Below are positions 6,748 through 8,939 of a DNA stretch of 8,939 nt, in pieces (the stretch's first letter is position 1; the number at the start of each line of letters is the position of its first letter). Under the pieces are notes generated by a model that worked only from the letters and a program-made list of their open reading frames with translations, was not told where the DNA came from and made no database searches. A program made the position numbers and the translations under genes. Location of the stretch: NCBI GenBank assembly GCA_030040495.1, contig JASHTP010000190.1, positions 1 through 8,939 on the forward strand. The letters are read 5' to 3'. The stretch is from Alphaproteobacteria bacterium. GTDB taxonomy: Bacteria > Pseudomonadota > Alphaproteobacteria > ATCC43930 > CGMCC-115725.

Positions 6748-7476
6748 TCAGTCGACGCGCACCGGGCGCGGGCGCGCCTCGGCGGTGCGCTCGACGACGA
6801 TGCCGTCCTCGAGCGACAGGATCCGGTCCATGCGCCGCGCCAGCTCGAGATTGTGCGTAGCGATGAGAGCGGCGAGGCCGGTGCGGCGGACGATGTCGAG
6901 AAGCGCCGCCATCACCTCGTCGGCGGTGTGGATGTCGAGATTGCCGGTGGGCTCGTCGCCGAGCAGGACGCGCGGCGCGTTGGCGAGCGCGCGAACGATG
7001 GCGACGCGCTGCTGCTCGCCGCCGGAGAGCCGTGCCGGCCGATGGTCGGCGCGGGCGGCGAGCCCGACCAGGGCGAGCAGCTCCTGCGCCCGTGCGCGCG
7101 CCTTCCCCCGGCCGACGCCGGCGATCATCTGCGGCAGCATCACGTTCTCGAGCGCGGAGAATTCCGGCAGCAGGTGGTGGAATTGATAGACGAAGCCCAG
7201 CTGCGCCCGCCTGATCTCGGTGCGCTGGCCGTCGGACATGGCGCCGCAGCTGCGCCCGCCGAGCAGTACCTCGCCGCCGTCCGGCCGCTCGAGCAGCCCG
7301 GCCGTGTGCAGCAGCGTCGACTTGCCGGACCCGGACGGCCCCACCAGTGCGGCAATCTCGCCGGGTTGGAGCGCCAGCGACGCGCCGCGCAACACCGGCA
7401 GCGGCGCACCCGCCTGCTTGTAGGTGCGAACGACCCCGCGCAGCTCCAGCGCCGGCGACCGCGCCCCGTCACTCAT
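6748..7476 (-). CDS. lolD: Lipoprotein-releasing ABC transporter, ATP-binding subunit LolD
   Basis: LolD is the cytoplasmic ATPase that powers extraction of outer-membrane lipoproteins from the inner membrane by the LolC/E permeases and hands them to the periplasmic carrier LolA. The 242-residue protein has all ABC motifs: Walker A GPSGSGKST (46-54), Q-loop Q98, signature LSGGEQ (150-155), Walker B VLLGDE (170-175) and switch histidine H208 in ATHN. The segment FVYQFHHLLPEFSALENV after the Q-loop is the LolD-type sequence that contacts the permease and separates it from MacB-like ATPases. The start ATG at 7476 overlaps the end of the permease gene by 8 bp (ATGAGTGA), which implies translational coupling. 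The C-terminal tail after residue 228 is arginine- and proline-rich and not conserved. dnaE follows 83 bp downstream. Confidence 0.96.
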   Translation of the reverse strand: MSDGARSPALELRGVVRTYKQAGAPLPVLRGASLALQPGEIAALVGPSGSGKSTLLHTAGLLERPDGGEVLLGGRSCGAMSDGQRTEIRRAQLGFVYQFHHLLPEFSALENVMLPQMIAGVGRGKARARAQELLALVGLAARADHRPARLSGGEQQRVAIVRALANAPRVLLGDEPTGNLDIHTADEVMAALLDIVRRTGLAALIATHNLELARRMDRILSLEDGIVVERTAEARPRPVRVD

Positions 7477-7598
7477 AGCGCAGCGCCTCGACGGGATCGA
7501 GACGCGCCGCGCGCCAAGATGGGTAGACGGTCGCCAGGAAAGAGAGGCCGAAGGCGATGGCGAGCACCAGCCCGACCTCGACCGGATCTATGCGCGCC
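7469..7598 (-). repeat. Direct repeat, copy 1: 3' end of the downstream permease gene
   Basis: This 130-bp segment is a direct repeat of 8705-8834, with 113 of 130 positions matching in my ungapped comparison (99 of the first 110). It encodes the last membrane helix and the RLDPVEALRYE terminus. Similarity stops abruptly on the upstream-coding side, next to an unusual T7 run in the coding strand. Confidence 0.85.
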
Positions 7599-8695
7599 GG
7601 CACCCGGCTAAAAAAATCGAGTCCCGTCGAAACGGCGCCTCTGCCGAACACCTGTTCCGTCAATTCCTGAATCCCTTTGATGTTCGCGGCGCAGGTGACG
7701 CCGAGCGCGAAGCCGGCGAGCGTGCCGACCACGCCGATCGAGGCGCCGCTCAGCATGAAGATGCGCAAGACCATGCCGCGCGTCGCCCCCATGGTGCGCA
7801 GGATCGCGATGTCGCGCCCTTTGTCCTTCACCAGCATGATCATGCTGCAGATGATGTTGAACGCCGCCACCAGCACGATCAGCGACAGGATGACGAACAT
7901 CACGCTGCGTTCCACCCGAAGCGCGTCGAACAGGGCGGCGTTGCTTTGCTGCCAGTCGGAGAGAGCGAGCTTGTCGCCGAGCGCGGCGCCGACCTCTTTT
8001 TCGTAATCGCGCACCCGGTAGGGATCCCTGACGAAGATCTCGAGGCTGGTGACGGCATCGGGCATGCCGAAATAGGTCTGCGCCGCGGCAAGCGGCATAA
8101 AGATGTAGCCGTTGTCGCGCTCCGGCATGTCGAGGCTGAACACGCCCGCGACGGTGAAGCTGCGGGCGCGCGGGACGGTGACGGTATCGGCTTCGACGTT
8201 GGGCGTCGTGAGCGTGATCCGGTCGCCCGGCTGGAGGCCGAGCGTATAAGCCAGCCCGCGGCCGACTAGCACGCCGTCGTCGGCGAGGCCGCCATTGGCC
8301 GTCGGCGTCAGATGTTCCGCCGCCAGATCGCTGTCCCGCAGTCCCCGCACCATCGCGCCGGCCGCGCCCCCCTTGGCCGACGCCAGCACCTGCCCCTCGG
8401 CCACCGGCCGCACGGCGACGATGCCGGGCAACCTCTCGAGCTTGTCGGCGAGCGCCTCGAAATCGACGATCCTCCCTTGCGGCGCCGCGACCGTCATGTG
8501 CCCGCCCAGCCCCAGGATGCGGCCGAGCAGGTCGGCGGCGAAGCCGTTCATCACCGACATGGTGACGATGAGGGCGGCGACGCCGAGGGCGATGCCGAGA
8601 AACGAGAAGATGGCGATGACGGAGACGAAACCCTCCTGGCGACGCGGCCGAAGATAGCGGAAGGCCACCATGCGCACGAACGCGTCGAAGGTCAT
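7469..8695 (-). CDS. lolC: LolC/LolE-family lipoprotein-releasing permease, downstream paralog
   Basis: This complete 408-residue inner-membrane permease has the LolC/E architecture. After an amphipathic N-terminus (FRYLRPRRQEGFVSVIA) come the first membrane helix (about 24-49) and a periplasmic MacB-like domain (about 50-262). Three further helices of an FtsX-type domain follow at about 264-290, 313-337 and 374-394. The cytoplasmic loop VKDKGRDIAILRTMGAT (289-305) is the coupling helix that docks on LolD. The protein ends LDPVEALRYE, a family hallmark. It starts 9 nt after another LolC/E gene and overlaps lolD by 8 bp. Residues 343-365 are unlike the usual family sequence retained by the neighbour (NLFNAEIYFLTQIPA), so this is probably the derived copy. 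It may form a heterodimer with the neighbour, as LolC and LolE do in E. coli. Which subunit it equals cannot be decided, so the symbol is by family only. Confidence 0.92.
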   Translation of the reverse strand: MTFDAFVRMVAFRYLRPRRQEGFVSVIAIFSFLGIALGVAALIVTMSVMNGFAADLLGRILGLGGHMTVAAPQGRIVDFEALADKLERLPGIVAVRPVAEGQVLASAKGGAAGAMVRGLRDSDLAAEHLTPTANGGLADDGVLVGRGLAYTLGLQPGDRITLTTPNVEADTVTVPRARSFTVAGVFSLDMPERDNGYIFMPLAAAQTYFGMPDAVTSLEIFVRDPYRVRDYEKEVGAALGDKLALSDWQQSNAALFDALRVERSVMFVILSLIVLVAAFNIICSMIMLVKDKGRDIAILRTMGATRGMVLRIFMLSGASIGVVGTLAGFALGVTCAANIKGIQELTEQVFGRGAVSTGLDFFSRVPARIDPVEVGLVLAIAFGLSFLATVYPSWRAARLDPVEALRYE

Positions 8696-8704
8696 CGCCG
8701 CGGC

Positions 8705-8834
8705 TCACTCATAGCGCAGCGCCTCGACGGGGTCGAGACGCGCCGCGCGCCACGAGGGATAGACCGTCGCCAGGAACGAGAGGCCGAAGGCCATGGCGAG
8801 AACCAGCGTCACCTCTCGTGGGTCGATGCGCGCC
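8705..8834 (-). repeat. Direct repeat, copy 2: 3' end of the upstream permease gene
   Basis: Partner of the 7469-7598 segment, in the same orientation and reading frame, 1236 bp away. The shared stretch begins at the stop codon (the first 26 bases are identical) and fades after about 130 bp. It reflects a tandem duplication of the permease gene, perhaps kept similar by gene conversion. Confidence 0.85.
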
Positions 8835-8939
8835 GGGATCTGGGTCAGGAAATAGATCTCGGCGTTGAACAGGTTGACGCCGACGAGCGACTGCACGAAG
8901 TCGCGGATCTGCTCGATATGGCTGGTGAAGGCGATGCCG
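8705..8939 (-). CDS. lolC: LolC/LolE-family permease, upstream paralog, 3' end only
   Basis: Only the last 77 codons are inside the window; the gene enters from the right edge and stops at 8705. The visible product runs from GIAFTSHIEQIRDFVQSLVG through NLFNAEIYFLTQIPARIDP, the last membrane helix (about LVLAMAFGLSFLATVYPSW), and the terminus RAARLDPVEALRYE. This is the canonical LolC/E C-terminus. Its last 43 residues match the neighbouring paralog at 40 positions. A GTG at 8896 could be read as a start, but the frame stays open through the edge and the sequence upstream of it fits the family, so it is internal. The next permease gene starts 9 nt downstream, so the gene order is permease-permease-lolD, unlike lolC-lolD-lolE of E. 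coli. As the more canonical copy it is probably the ancestral one. Confidence 0.9.
   Translation of the reverse strand, partial: GIAFTSHIEQIRDFVQSLVGVNLFNAEIYFLTQIPARIDPREVTLVLAMAFGLSFLATVYPSWRAARLDPVEALRYE

Noticed and set aside
7608..8708. A 366-codon minus-strand frame overlapping the downstream permease
   Set aside because: It is an out-of-frame shadow of the permease gene, rich in Arg, His and Gly, with no membrane segments.

Overview
The window looks like a chromosomal housekeeping segment from a GC-rich alphaproteobacterium. Every gene I can support lies on the minus strand. The protein sequences are alphaproteobacterial in style: an EF-Ts with NAETDFVARN, a LolC/E permease feeding straight into LolD and then DnaE, and a DnaE with a PHP domain that has lost metal ligands. 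The genus cannot be fixed from the sequence; a Rhodospirillales or Hyphomicrobiales relative is my best guess. I see no tRNA, rRNA, CRISPR array, insertion sequence, prophage or defence gene.

In the direction of transcription (right to left) the layout is as follows. The 3' end of a LolC/E-type permease (8705 to the right edge) is followed 9 nt later by a second, complete LolC/E paralog (7469-8695). That gene overlaps lolD (6748-7476) by 8 bp, giving a lipoprotein-releasing ABC transporter unit. After an 83-bp gap holding a strong stem-loop comes dnaE (3182-6664), and then a small cupin protein 18 nt downstream (2735-3163). A 197-bp AT-rich intergenic region with a 15-bp dyad leads to a PilZ-domain membrane protein (1785-2537). 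Next is a well-formed sigma70-type promoter and a structured leader for rpsB (810-1598). After an attenuator-like hairpin comes tsf (727 to the left edge, truncated).

The genes fall into three functional groups: outer-membrane lipoprotein export (lolCE-lolCE-lolD), chromosome replication (dnaE) and translation (rpsB-tsf). The cupin and PilZ genes are accessory insertions between dnaE and rpsB. The most notable points are the tandem LolC/E permeases with nearly identical 3' ends but divergent sequence just upstream, the PilZ protein with a small cysteine-containing domain predicted to lie in the periplasm, and several unassigned RNA or operator-like structures between genes. I found no convincing new multi-gene system. 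The large plus-strand open frames are antisense shadows of these GC-rich genes.
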